A stretch of 64,000 bases of DNA from Tersicoccus mangrovi (GTDB lineage: Bacteria; Actinomycetota; Actinomycetes; Actinomycetales; Micrococcaceae): positions 95,385 through 159,384 of the forward strand of contig NZ_JBAJMW010000008.1 in NCBI RefSeq assembly GCF_036881825.1. The letters run 5' to 3'. The notes beneath the pieces were generated by a model. That model saw nothing but the letters and a program-made list of their open reading frames with translations, did not search any database and was not told the origin of the DNA. Positions 35,459-42,477 of the stretch are shown in pieces (position 1 is the stretch's first letter; every line of letters begins with the position of its first letter). The translations under genes were made by a program, and so were the position numbers.

Positions 35459-36280
35459 ATGGCCAAGCACTCCATCTTCGGGCGCATCGCGCAACTGGCG
35501 AAGGCGAACATCAACGCGATCCTCGACCAGGCCGAGGACCCGCAGAAGATGCTCGACCAGATGGTCCGCGACTACACGAACAACATCGCCGAGGCGGAGT
35601 CCGCGGTCGCGCAGACCATCGGCAACCTGCGGATGCTGCAGGACGACCACCAGCAGGACCTCAAGGCCGCGCAGGACTGGGGCAACAAGGCGCTCGCGGC
35701 CAGTCGCAAGGCGGACGAGTTCCGGGCCGGCGGCAACGCGGCGGACGCCACGAAGTTCGACAACCTGGCGAAGGTCGCCATCCAGCGGCAGATGTCCGCC
35801 GAGCAGGAGGCGCACGGCGCCGAGCCGACCATCGCGTCCCAGAGCGAGATCGTCGAGAAGCTCAAGGACGGTCTCAACCAGATGCGCGGCAAGCTCGACG
35901 AGCTGACCCGCAAGCGCGACGAGCTCAACTCGCGCGCGAAGCTGGCGCAGGCGCAGTCCCAGGTGCACGAGTCCATGCGCAGCATCGACGTCATGGACCC
36001 GACGAGCGACGTCGCCCGCTTCGAGGAGAAGGTCCGGCGCGAGGAGGCGCGGGTCCGCGGGCAGCAGGAGCTGGCCGCCTCGAGCCTGGACGCCCAGTTC
36101 GACTCCCTCGAGGACCTCGGCGAGCAGACCGAGGTCGAGGCCCGGCTGGCGGCGCTGAAGGCCGGCAACCGGCCGCAGCAGTCGATCGAGAGCGACACCT
36201 CCGAGACCTCGGACATCGACTACTCGACCGGCTCGGCCTCGGGCACCGGAACGGCGCAGCCGACCCGTACGGAGTACTGA
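35459..36280 (+). CDS. pspA: phage shock protein A (PspA/IM30 family)
   Basis: PspA coats and stabilises damaged membranes. The 273-residue product is almost all coiled coil (about 25-220), with the family start FGRIAQLAKANINAILDQAEDPQKMLDQMVRDYTNNIAEAESAVAQTIGN and conserved AKLAQAQSQVHE. The last 40 residues are Ser/Thr/Glu-rich and disordered. The ATG at 35459 has AAAGGAAG 5 nt upstream. The last codons (GAG TAC TGA) form the first copy of a 14-bp tandem repeat that continues past the stop. A long hairpin terminator follows. Confidence 0.95.
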   Translation: MAKHSIFGRIAQLAKANINAILDQAEDPQKMLDQMVRDYTNNIAEAESAVAQTIGNLRMLQDDHQQDLKAAQDWGNKALAASRKADEFRAGGNAADATKFDNLAKVAIQRQMSAEQEAHGAEPTIASQSEIVEKLKDGLNQMRGKLDELTRKRDELNSRAKLAQAQSQVHESMRSIDVMDPTSDVARFEEKVRREEARVRGQQELAASSLDAQFDSLEDLGEQTEVEARLAALKAGNRPQQSIESDTSETSDIDYSTGSASGTGTAQPTRTEY

Positions 36281-36341
36281 ACTCGGAGCACTGAGCGGGG
36301 AGTACCGAGCGCCGAGTACTGAGCGGACAGTACTGAGATTC
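36272..36341. repeat. five tandem 14-bp repeats at the pspA 3' end
   Basis: Units start at 36272, 36286, 36300, 36314 and 36328, exactly 14 bp apart: GAGTACTGAACTCG, GAGCACTGAGCGGG, GAGTACCGAGCGCC, GAGTACTGAGCGGA and CAGTACTGAGATTC. The first copy supplies the last two sense codons and the stop of pspA. Confidence 0.8.
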
Positions 36342-36368
36342 TGCCGGGATGCCCACCGCATCCTGTCC

Positions 36369-36411
36369 ACGACGGTCGCCGTCGGTCGAGTTGACCGGCG
36401 GCGACCGTCGT
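36369..36411 (+). terminator. long hairpin terminator after pspA
   Basis: A 13-bp outer stem (36369-36381 with 36399-36411) plus a further 5-bp inner stem (36383-36387 with 36393-36397), joined by a G-U pair, closes on GAGTT. It sits between pspA and the photolyase gene. Confidence 0.75.
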
Positions 36412-36435
36412 CTCGGCTATCGAGAGAACCGTCGG

Positions 36436-36441
36436 TAGGCT
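36436..36441 (+). promoter_or_regulatory. -10 hexamer TAGGCT, leaderless start of the photolyase gene
   Basis: TAGGCT, then GACCGC, then ATG at 36448, without a ribosome-binding site. Confidence 0.6.
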
Positions 36442-36447
36442 GACCGC

Positions 36448-37839
36448 ATGACGACCACGGTGGTGTGGCTGCGGGACGACCTGCGGATGGCTGACAACCC
36501 GGCGCTGCGGCATGCCGCGGACGACGGCGACGTCGTCGTCCTCTACGTGCTCGACGAGGAGAGTGACGGCGTCCGGGCCACCGGCGGTGCGGCCCGCTGG
36601 TGGCTGCACCACTCCCTCACCGCGCTCGGCGCCGCCGTGGAGGCCGCCGGGGCGCACCTGGTGCTTCGGCGGGGCGCCGCGATCGACGTCGTGCCCGCCG
36701 TCGTCACCGAGGCGAAGGCCGACGCCGTCCTGTGGAACCGGCGCTACGGCGGACCCGAACGGGAGATCGACGCCGCCGTCAAGGACTGGGCCGGAGAGCA
36801 CGACGTCGAGGCGCACAGTTTCGCGGCGAACCTGCTGCACGAGCCGTGGACCATCATGACCGGCGCCGGTGAGCCGTTCCAGGTGTACTCGCCATTCCTG
36901 CGCGCGTGCCAGCGGGCCGAGCAGCCGCGAGACCCGGTGCCCGCCGTGCGGAAGCTCTCGGGCCCGCGGGTCGCCTCCGACGACCTGGACGACTGGGGCC
37001 TGTACCCGAACGACCCGGACTGGTCCGCCGGCCTCGCGCAGGCGTGGGAGCCCGGGGAGGCCGGGGCGCGGCACCGGCTCACGGAGTTCGTCGACGGCAT
37101 CCTCGACGGTTACGACGGGAGCCGCGAGCGGCCGGGCGTCGAGGGCACGAGCCGCCTTTCCCCCCACCTGCGGTTCGGCGAGATCAGCCCCTTCCAGGTG
37201 CGGGCCGCCGTCGCCGGCGCGAGCCCCCGCGCGGACCGGGACGCGTTCCTGTCGGAGATCCACTGGCGCGAGTTCAACTGGAATCTGCTGTACGCGAACC
37301 CGGACCTGGCCACGGTCAACCACCGCGGGAAGTTCGACGGGATGCGGTGGCGCCGCTCCCCCGGCGACCTGCGGGCCTGGCAGCGCGGCCGCACCGGCTA
37401 CCCCCTGGTCGACGCCGGGATGCGGCAGCTGTGGGAGACCGGCTGGATGCACAACCGGGTGCGGATGATCACCGCCTCGTTCCTGGTCAAGAACCTGCTC
37501 ATCGACTGGCGTGCCGGGGAGCAGTGGTTCTGGGACACCCTCGTCGATGCGGACGCCGCGAACAACCCGGCCAACTGGCAGTGGACGGCCGGATCGGGGG
37601 CGGACGCGTTCCCGTATGTGCGGGTGTTCAATCCGGTGACGCAGGCCCGGAAGTTCGACGCGGACGGCGCCTACATCACGCAGTTCGTGCCCGAGCTGGC
37701 CGGGCGCAGCGGTTCGGCGCTGCACGAGCCGTGGGACAACGACCCGCCCGCGGACTACCCCGAGCCCATGGCGGACCTGAAGGAAACCCGGCGTCGGGCG
37801 CTGGACGCCTACGACGACATCGGGGCGTCCGGCCGCTGA
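36448..37839 (+). CDS. phrB: deoxyribodipyrimidine photolyase (class I CPD photolyase)
   Basis: The enzyme uses blue light and FADH- to split UV-induced cyclobutane dimers. The 463-residue product has the N-terminal antenna-binding domain (TTVVWLRDDLRMADNPALRHA) and the C-terminal FAD domain with TSRLSPHLRFGEISPFQVR, WREFNWNLLYANP, MRQLWETGWMHNRVRMI, and the signature ANNPANWQWTAGSGADAFPYVRVFNPVTQARKFD. Substrate-binding Trp and Asn residues are present, favouring CPD repair over a cryptochrome. The ATG at 36448 lies 6 nt after TAGGCT, so it is probably leaderless. Confidence 0.95.
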   Translation: MTTTVVWLRDDLRMADNPALRHAADDGDVVVLYVLDEESDGVRATGGAARWWLHHSLTALGAAVEAAGAHLVLRRGAAIDVVPAVVTEAKADAVLWNRRYGGPEREIDAAVKDWAGEHDVEAHSFAANLLHEPWTIMTGAGEPFQVYSPFLRACQRAEQPRDPVPAVRKLSGPRVASDDLDDWGLYPNDPDWSAGLAQAWEPGEAGARHRLTEFVDGILDGYDGSRERPGVEGTSRLSPHLRFGEISPFQVRAAVAGASPRADRDAFLSEIHWREFNWNLLYANPDLATVNHRGKFDGMRWRRSPGDLRAWQRGRTGYPLVDAGMRQLWETGWMHNRVRMITASFLVKNLLIDWRAGEQWFWDTLVDADAANNPANWQWTAGSGADAFPYVRVFNPVTQARKFDADGAYITQFVPELAGRSGSALHEPWDNDPPADYPEPMADLKETRRRALDAYDDIGASGR

Positions 37840-37860
37840 CGCCTCCCTCCAGCGGCGTTC

Positions 37861-38565
37861 TCACCCCTGTTCCGCCTCCGTCACCTCCCGGATCAGGAGC
37901 AGGAGGTGGTCGGCCAGCCGCGCGGTCGTCCCGCCGTCCGGGGCCGCGGTCCACCCGCGCCGTCGGCCGTGGTGCACCGTGACCGTACTGCCTGTCCGAG
38001 TGCCGGCGGTCGTCGGCCGTTCGGCGACGATCACGAGCATGTCCACCGCCGCGCGTTCGCGGACGCCCATCGAGACGGCCTGGACGTCGGAGACGATGTC
38101 CCGTTCCAGCTCCAGCCAGAGGCCGCCGTCGAGGACCCGCCGATGGACCGACGGGATCGCGAACCGCTGCGCGAGACGAATGAGCGCCTCCTCGGCGCTC
38201 AGCGGACTGGCCCACGCGCTCGTCGCGCGGTAGCGGCGGGTCCCGAGCCAGGTCAGGCGTTCCCGGGAAAGGTCGAGGGGCCGCTCGCGATACCACCCCG
38301 TGAGCACGGCACCGAGGATCGGGCCAACAACGTAGCCGAGAGCGAGCCAGAGGGGGACGAACAGGAGGTACCAGGGGGATTCCGCGAGGTCGGTGCGGAG
38401 CCGGATGAGGAGGAAGGCTCCGTAGAACGCCACGGAGATCACCACCACGGTGGCGACGCGGGCGGGCGTGGTCGGTGTGGCGCGGGCGAGCGTCCGCGCC
38501 ACGCGTTCCATCCAACTCGTGCGTGCGACGGCCCGGCGATCCGGTTCCGTCTCGGCCGTCGTCAT
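37861..38565 (-). CDS. two-TM membrane protein, tandem family member 3 (unknown function)
   Basis: The 234-residue product has two membrane segments (about 38-57 and 65-88). A cytoplasmic domain follows with SAWASPLSAEEALIRLAQRFAIPSVHRRVLDGGLWLELERDIVSDVQ, a beta-rich part ending TVTVHHGRRRGW, and a terminal helix LADHLLLLIREVTEAE. The motif W-x-SPLSAEEA, the DGGLWLEL strand and the C-terminal DHLLL helix recur in the next gene and more weakly in the third. I do not recognise a named family. The start at 38565 has GAGGAGG upstream and overlaps the previous stop (ATGA). It is the last gene of a four-gene minus-strand unit with an acyl-CoA thioesterase at its head. Confidence 0.7.
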   Translation of the reverse strand: MTTAETEPDRRAVARTSWMERVARTLARATPTTPARVATVVVISVAFYGAFLLIRLRTDLAESPWYLLFVPLWLALGYVVGPILGAVLTGWYRERPLDLSRERLTWLGTRRYRATSAWASPLSAEEALIRLAQRFAIPSVHRRVLDGGLWLELERDIVSDVQAVSMGVRERAAVDMLVIVAERPTTAGTRTGSTVTVHHGRRRGWTAAPDGGTTARLADHLLLLIREVTEAEQG

Positions 38566-39266
38566 CGTCCGGCCTCCTCGCGCCCGGTGATCCCGCCGGT
38601 CGCTTCCTGGATGGCGATGAGCAGATGGTCGGTCAGGATGGCGGCCTGCCGGCGGTCCTCGATCATCGTGGTGCCGACGCCTCGCGCGGTGCGGACCTCG
38701 TGGTGCACCGTGACGACGGCGCGCTCACCCGGCCGGAACCAGCCGTCCCCGGCGCGCGGCGCGTCGTCGACGAAGACCAGCGCCTCCGCCGTGATCGTCG
38801 TCGGGAAGACCTGGTCGGGCGCGGACGGCGACGGCATCGTCTGGCGCTGCGACAGCTGGATCCACACGGCGCCGTCGTAGGCGCGGGTCCGCACCTGCGG
38901 CACCCGCATCCGCTCGATCAGCCGGCCGAAGGCCTCCTCCGCACTGAGCGGGCTCGTCCACGAGCTGACCTCGGCGTAGTGCCGGGCGGCGTCACGGATC
39001 ATCCGCGCCCGAGGCAGGTCGAGCGGCTTGCCTGCGTATCTGCCGCTGGACATGCCGTCCAGAAGCCGGCCGGCCAACTGGGAGACCGCGAACCAGGCCA
39101 CGACGATCAGCACCGACCACTCCCCGTGCGAGCCACCCGTCGCGCGCTCGATCGCGAGGTAGGCGACACCGAGCGCCAGCGAGATGCCGACAGAGATCGC
39201 GATCCGCTTCTTCCGGCTCGGGTTGATCACCGCGAGCCGGCGGGCGGCCTGTTCCAGCCAGCTCAT
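38562..39266 (-). CDS. two-TM membrane protein, tandem family member 2 (unknown function)
   Basis: The 234-residue product has two membrane segments (about 21-41 and 47-68) and the same layout as the downstream gene. It shows VSSWTSPLSAEEAFGRLIERMRVPQVRTRAYDGAVWIQLSQRQ, a strand AVVTVHHEVRTARG, then ILTDHLLIAIQEATGG. Length and motif order match the downstream gene closely, so the two are probably a tandem duplication. The start at 39266 and stop at 38562 both overlap neighbours by 4 bp. No enzyme motif is visible. Confidence 0.7.
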   Translation of the reverse strand: MSWLEQAARRLAVINPSRKKRIAISVGISLALGVAYLAIERATGGSHGEWSVLIVVAWFAVSQLAGRLLDGMSSGRYAGKPLDLPRARMIRDAARHYAEVSSWTSPLSAEEAFGRLIERMRVPQVRTRAYDGAVWIQLSQRQTMPSPSAPDQVFPTTITAEALVFVDDAPRAGDGWFRPGERAVVTVHHEVRTARGVGTTMIEDRRQAAILTDHLLIAIQEATGGITGREEAGR

Positions 39267-39934
39267 CGGTCATTCCCCGGGGTCGGGTCGGATCCGCGGT
39301 CGGCCTGTTCGGTCAGCGCCCGAGCGGCGTCGACGACGTCCCGGCCGAGCTGAGCGCGGGCGCGCATGGCGTCGGTCAGGCGCGGCTCGCTGTCCCAGTG
39401 CGCGTCCACCGTGGAGCCGCCGTCGAGCCGGTCCTCAACGAGGAACAGGAGCCGCGCCTGAACTCTGATGCGGCGCGGCAGCGGAGCCGAACTCGGCCAC
39501 GGCTCCGGTTGGTGCCACCGACGGAGCCGGAGGAAGAGCGCATCGGGCAGGCGCTGGACGAGCGTCGGTGTGGCGGGCGTGGTGAGACTCGCGAGGCGTT
39601 CGAGCACCTCGGCGGAGGACGCCGGCGAGTCCCACGTCTCGACGTCCCAGAACCTGTCGGCGGCGAACCGCACGAGCTCTCGGCGCGGCAGCGGGAGCAG
39701 ACGGCCGAACAGCATTCCGGTCGTGGAGGCGTACCGGATGTGCACGAGCGAGAAGAGGCCGCCGTAGCTGAGGACCGGACCCACGACCCACAGAAGAGGG
39801 CTGTGACGGTCCAACGGTGCGACGATCAGACGCACCGTCACGTACCAGACGGCCACCATGCCGACGAACATCCAGTTCCGCCGCCGGGCGGGCAGCAGGA
39901 ACAGCCGCACGAGCCAGGACCTGATCGCCTCCAC
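39263..39934 (-). CDS. two-TM membrane protein, tandem family member 1 (divergent, unknown function)
   Basis: The 223-residue product has two membrane segments (about 20-38 and 46-66). A cytoplasmic region follows with VETWDSPASSAEVLERLASLTTPATPTLVQRLPDALFLRLRRWHQPEPW, then RLLFLVEDRL and a terminal helix LGRDVVDAARALTEQA. The W-x-SPxSxxE core is a diverged version of that in the next two genes. The GTG at 39934 has GAGGGGGGCGGGA just upstream. It lies 11 bp after the thioesterase stop, so they are probably one transcript. An ATG-started frame to 40963 overlaps the thioesterase and is rejected. Confidence 0.65.
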   Translation of the reverse strand: MEAIRSWLVRLFLLPARRRNWMFVGMVAVWYVTVRLIVAPLDRHSPLLWVVGPVLSYGGLFSLVHIRYASTTGMLFGRLLPLPRRELVRFAADRFWDVETWDSPASSAEVLERLASLTTPATPTLVQRLPDALFLRLRRWHQPEPWPSSAPLPRRIRVQARLLFLVEDRLDGGSTVDAHWDSEPRLTDAMRARAQLGRDVVDAARALTEQADRGSDPTPGNDR

Positions 39935-39945
39935 TCCCGCCCCCC

Positions 39946-40920
39946 TCAGCGGGTGGTGGCGCGGGACGCCGGCGGGACCGTCGGCACGTGCCGGCGCAGC
40001 CGCTCCCGGACGCCGATCACGTACTGGGCGTGATCGTCGAGAGCCGTGTCCTCGTCCGAGACCGGTTCCCACTCCCGGACCGGCACCTTGCGGTGCTCGT
40101 CGTCGAGCGCCACGAAGACGATCATGCAGTGCGTCGTCAGGTTCATCTCGCCGGTCTTCGGGTCTCCCGAGCGCACGTGCAGACCCAGGTGCATGCTCGT
40201 CGTCCCGGTGTGCAGGAGGCGCGCCTCCACCTCGACGAGGTCGCCGATGAGCAGCGGCCGGTAGAACCGCACCCCGCCCGCGTAGGCGGCGATGGTCGGC
40301 CCGCCGTGCCAGCCGGAGGCGACGACGTGGGCGGCGTCGTCGATCCACCGCATCACCGTCCCGCCGTGGACCTTGCCGCCCCAGTTGATGTCGGTCGGTG
40401 CCGCGAGGAACCGCAGCACAGTGCGTGGTGCCGTCCCGGCGTCGCTGTAGACCTGCCCGGCGATGGACTCCTCGATGTCGTGCCGCAGGTCGATGCGCTG
40501 CCGGGCGATCTCGTGCTGCTCGCGCTCCCACTCGTCGACGGGTTCGAAGCCCGGCACCGGGGTCGGCTTCCCGGTCGTGTCGACGGCGACGAAGACGCTC
40601 AGACACTGGGTCGCGACGGTCAGCTCCCCGGTGCGCGGGTCCCCCGAGGCGACCGTGGTGACGATGTGCATGCTGGTGCGGCCGGTGTAGACGAGGCGGC
40701 TCTGCACCTCGACGATGTCGCCGACGCGCACCGGCTGGGCGAACTTGATGTTGCCGACGTAGGCGGTCACGCAGTACGTCCCGGACCAGCCGGCCGCGCA
40801 CGCGTAGCCGGACTTGTCGATCCACTCGAGGACCCGGCCGCCGTCCACGGTGCCGGTCAACCCGGCGTCCGTGGGTGCGGCCATGAACCGCAGCGTCACC
40901 TCGGGCTGTGTTCCCGTCAT
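39946..40920 (-). CDS. acyl-CoA thioesterase, double hotdog domain
   Basis: The 324-residue product contains two hotdog domains in tandem (about 8-130 and 165-285). The first has DGGRVLEWIDKSGYACAAGWSG and GDIVEVQSRLVYTGRTSM. The second has HGGTVMRWIDDAAHVVASGWHG and GDLVEVEARLLHTGTTSMHLG. This is the acyl-CoA hydrolase (YciA/BACH-like) pattern, cleaving acyl-CoA to free acid and CoA; the His/Asp of the second domain are better preserved. The ATG at 40920 has GGGGGAC upstream; an ATG at 41034 would add non-homologous sequence. It heads the unit leading into the three tandem membrane proteins. Confidence 0.88.
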   Translation of the reverse strand: MTGTQPEVTLRFMAAPTDAGLTGTVDGGRVLEWIDKSGYACAAGWSGTYCVTAYVGNIKFAQPVRVGDIVEVQSRLVYTGRTSMHIVTTVASGDPRTGELTVATQCLSVFVAVDTTGKPTPVPGFEPVDEWEREQHEIARQRIDLRHDIEESIAGQVYSDAGTAPRTVLRFLAAPTDINWGGKVHGGTVMRWIDDAAHVVASGWHGGPTIAAYAGGVRFYRPLLIGDLVEVEARLLHTGTTSMHLGLHVRSGDPKTGEMNLTTHCMIVFVALDDEHRKVPVREWEPVSDEDTALDDHAQYVIGVRERLRRHVPTVPPASRATTR

Positions 40921-41052
40921 CGCCGTCCCCCGCATCCACTGCACCGGTGTCGCCGGTCCCCATCGGCCTGCCGCCCCCGCGGTCAGCATACGGTCAGGGT
41001 CAGCGCCGTGACCATGGGCACCTGGACCCCGCACGGAGGGGCGACGTCGGGG

Positions 41053-42096
41053 TCAGGCGGCGGCGCTCCAGCCCAGTTGCGGGGCGATCGACGTCGCGAC
41101 CGTCTCGAGCACCCGCGCGTGGGCGGCCTCGCCGCCGGGAGCGGGCAGCGTGATGCTGACCGTCGTCGCCTCGGCCAGCGCGGGGTCGCGGGCGAGCCCG
41201 TCGACGATCTCGTCGACCGAGCCGGCGTGGATGCGGCCGAACTGGATGGGTGCGCCGCCCTGCCGCGGCCTACCGCGCTCGTCCATCCGGTTGTTGTAGA
41301 AGTCGAGAAAGCCGCGGTGGGCCTGCCGGTCCGCGTCCGTCAGCAGCGGCAGCACGATGCGTCCGACGGCGACCCGGGGCTCACGCAGGCGTCCGCCCGC
41401 GGCCGCGCTCGCGGCGGAGCGGCCCTGCCGGTAGGCGCGGATCTGGTCCGCCTGGCCCTCCTCGAAGGTGCCGCCGGTGTCCTCGCTGTTCAGCGTGGAC
41501 AGCTGCAGGTCCATGCCCTGCTCGCCGGCGCGGCGGGCGCTGCGGACGCTGCCCGGCCCGTACCAGACGCGGTCGGCCAGCCCGGGGGCGTGTGGGGTGA
41601 CCCGCAGGTCGGACCCGGCGGGCAGGGTGGAGAAAGGGCCGGTGGCGTGAGCGACGGGCTGGCCGGCCAGGGCCGCCCGGAGCCGGTGGATCCGCTCCTG
41701 GGTCTCGCCGTCGAAGCCGCGGTGGGTCGTGCCGAACACCTCGTCGAGCACCCCGGCCAGCGGGGCGATGCCGCCGCTGACGCCGAGCTCCAGCCGGCCG
41801 CCGCTGATCAGGTCGAGCGTCGCGGCGTCCTCGGCCGTGCGGATGGGGTCCTCGTAGCGCATCGGCAGCACCCCGGTGCCCAGGTGCATCCGCTCGGTCG
41901 CCTGGGCGACGGCGGTGAGGAAGGTCAGGGGCGAGGAGAGGAAGGGCTCGAAGTGGCGCACCCGCACCCACCCGGAGTCGTACCCGAGCTGCTCGGCGTC
42001 CCGGAACTGCCGCATCCCCCGCCGCAGCGCCTCCCCCGCATCCCCGCCGTCGTCGGGCACGAAGCTGAGGAAGGCGAGCTGGCGAGGAGCGGTCAT
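41053..42096 (-). CDS. LLM-class (luciferase-like) flavin-dependent oxidoreductase
   Basis: The 347-residue product has a luciferase-like TIM barrel. It shows LAFLSFVPDDG at the start, TERMHLGTGVLPMRYEDPIRTAEDAATLDLISGGRLELGVSGG, and LTFLTAVAQAT, typical of F420- or FMN-dependent LLM enzymes. The substrate cannot be read from sequence. The ATG at 42096 lies 6 nt after TACCGT, a leaderless layout. A longer frame to 42177 adds Arg-rich, non-family residues and is rejected. It is 132 bp from the thioesterase gene in the same direction. Confidence 0.85.
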   Translation of the reverse strand: MTAPRQLAFLSFVPDDGGDAGEALRRGMRQFRDAEQLGYDSGWVRVRHFEPFLSSPLTFLTAVAQATERMHLGTGVLPMRYEDPIRTAEDAATLDLISGGRLELGVSGGIAPLAGVLDEVFGTTHRGFDGETQERIHRLRAALAGQPVAHATGPFSTLPAGSDLRVTPHAPGLADRVWYGPGSVRSARRAGEQGMDLQLSTLNSEDTGGTFEEGQADQIRAYRQGRSAASAAAGGRLREPRVAVGRIVLPLLTDADRQAHRGFLDFYNNRMDERGRPRQGGAPIQFGRIHAGSVDEIVDGLARDPALAEATTVSITLPAPGGEAAHARVLETVATSIAPQLGWSAAA

Positions 42097-42102
42097 GCCC
42101 TC

Positions 42103-42108
42103 ACGGTA
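42103..42108 (-). promoter_or_regulatory. -10 hexamer TACCGT, leaderless start of the LLM gene
   Basis: TACCGT, then GAGGGC, then ATG on the minus strand. Confidence 0.6.
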
Positions 42109-42320
42109 GGCCCGGCGACCGACGAATTCCCTCCCACCACGACGGCAGATGACGAGGCGATCACGACGACGCCTCACCGCACGCCGACCCGCACCGCGAG
42201 GATCCGGTTCGGGCGGAAGGGGGACGTGTCGACCAGAGCGAGCTCTGCGAGCGCCGGGAGATCCAGTCCCCCGTGCCCGGACCGGATCCTCGCACCCAGC
42301 ATGAAAAGACCGGAAAAGAC

Positions 42321-42352
42321 GAAGGCCCCCGATCCGAGGATCGAGGGCCTTC
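42321..42352 (-). terminator. intrinsic terminator after tRNA-fMet
   Basis: A 14-bp stem (42321-42334 with 42339-42352, one G-U pair) closes on a 4-nt loop and is followed on the minus strand by GTCTTTTCC. This is one of the few terminators in the window with a T-run. It lies 5 bp after the tRNA 3' end. Confidence 0.85.
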
Positions 42353-42357
42353 CTTTG

Positions 42358-42431
42358 TTGCGGGGGCGGGATTTGAACCCGCGGCCTCTGGGTTATGAGC
42401 CCAGCGAGCTACCGAACTGCTCCACCCCGCG
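42358..42431 (-). tRNA. initiator tRNA-fMet (CAT)
   Basis: A 74-nt cloverleaf with anticodon CAT in the loop CTCATAA. Initiator identity is clear from the C1-A72 mismatch at the acceptor end and a run of three G-C pairs next to the anticodon loop (CTGGG/CCCAG). The T loop is TTCAAAT and the discriminator is A. The CCA end is not encoded. The UPF0182 gene ends at 42478, just upstream of the tRNA on the same strand, and an intrinsic terminator follows. Confidence 0.97.
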
Positions 42432-42477
42432 TCGCAGGATCAACTCTACCGCGACGCGGGGACCGGACCAAATCGGC

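Noticed and set aside
36431..36441. Ribosome-binding site for the photolyase gene
   Set aside because: No purine-rich site at normal spacing; the leaderless TAGGCT-N6-ATG layout explains the start better.
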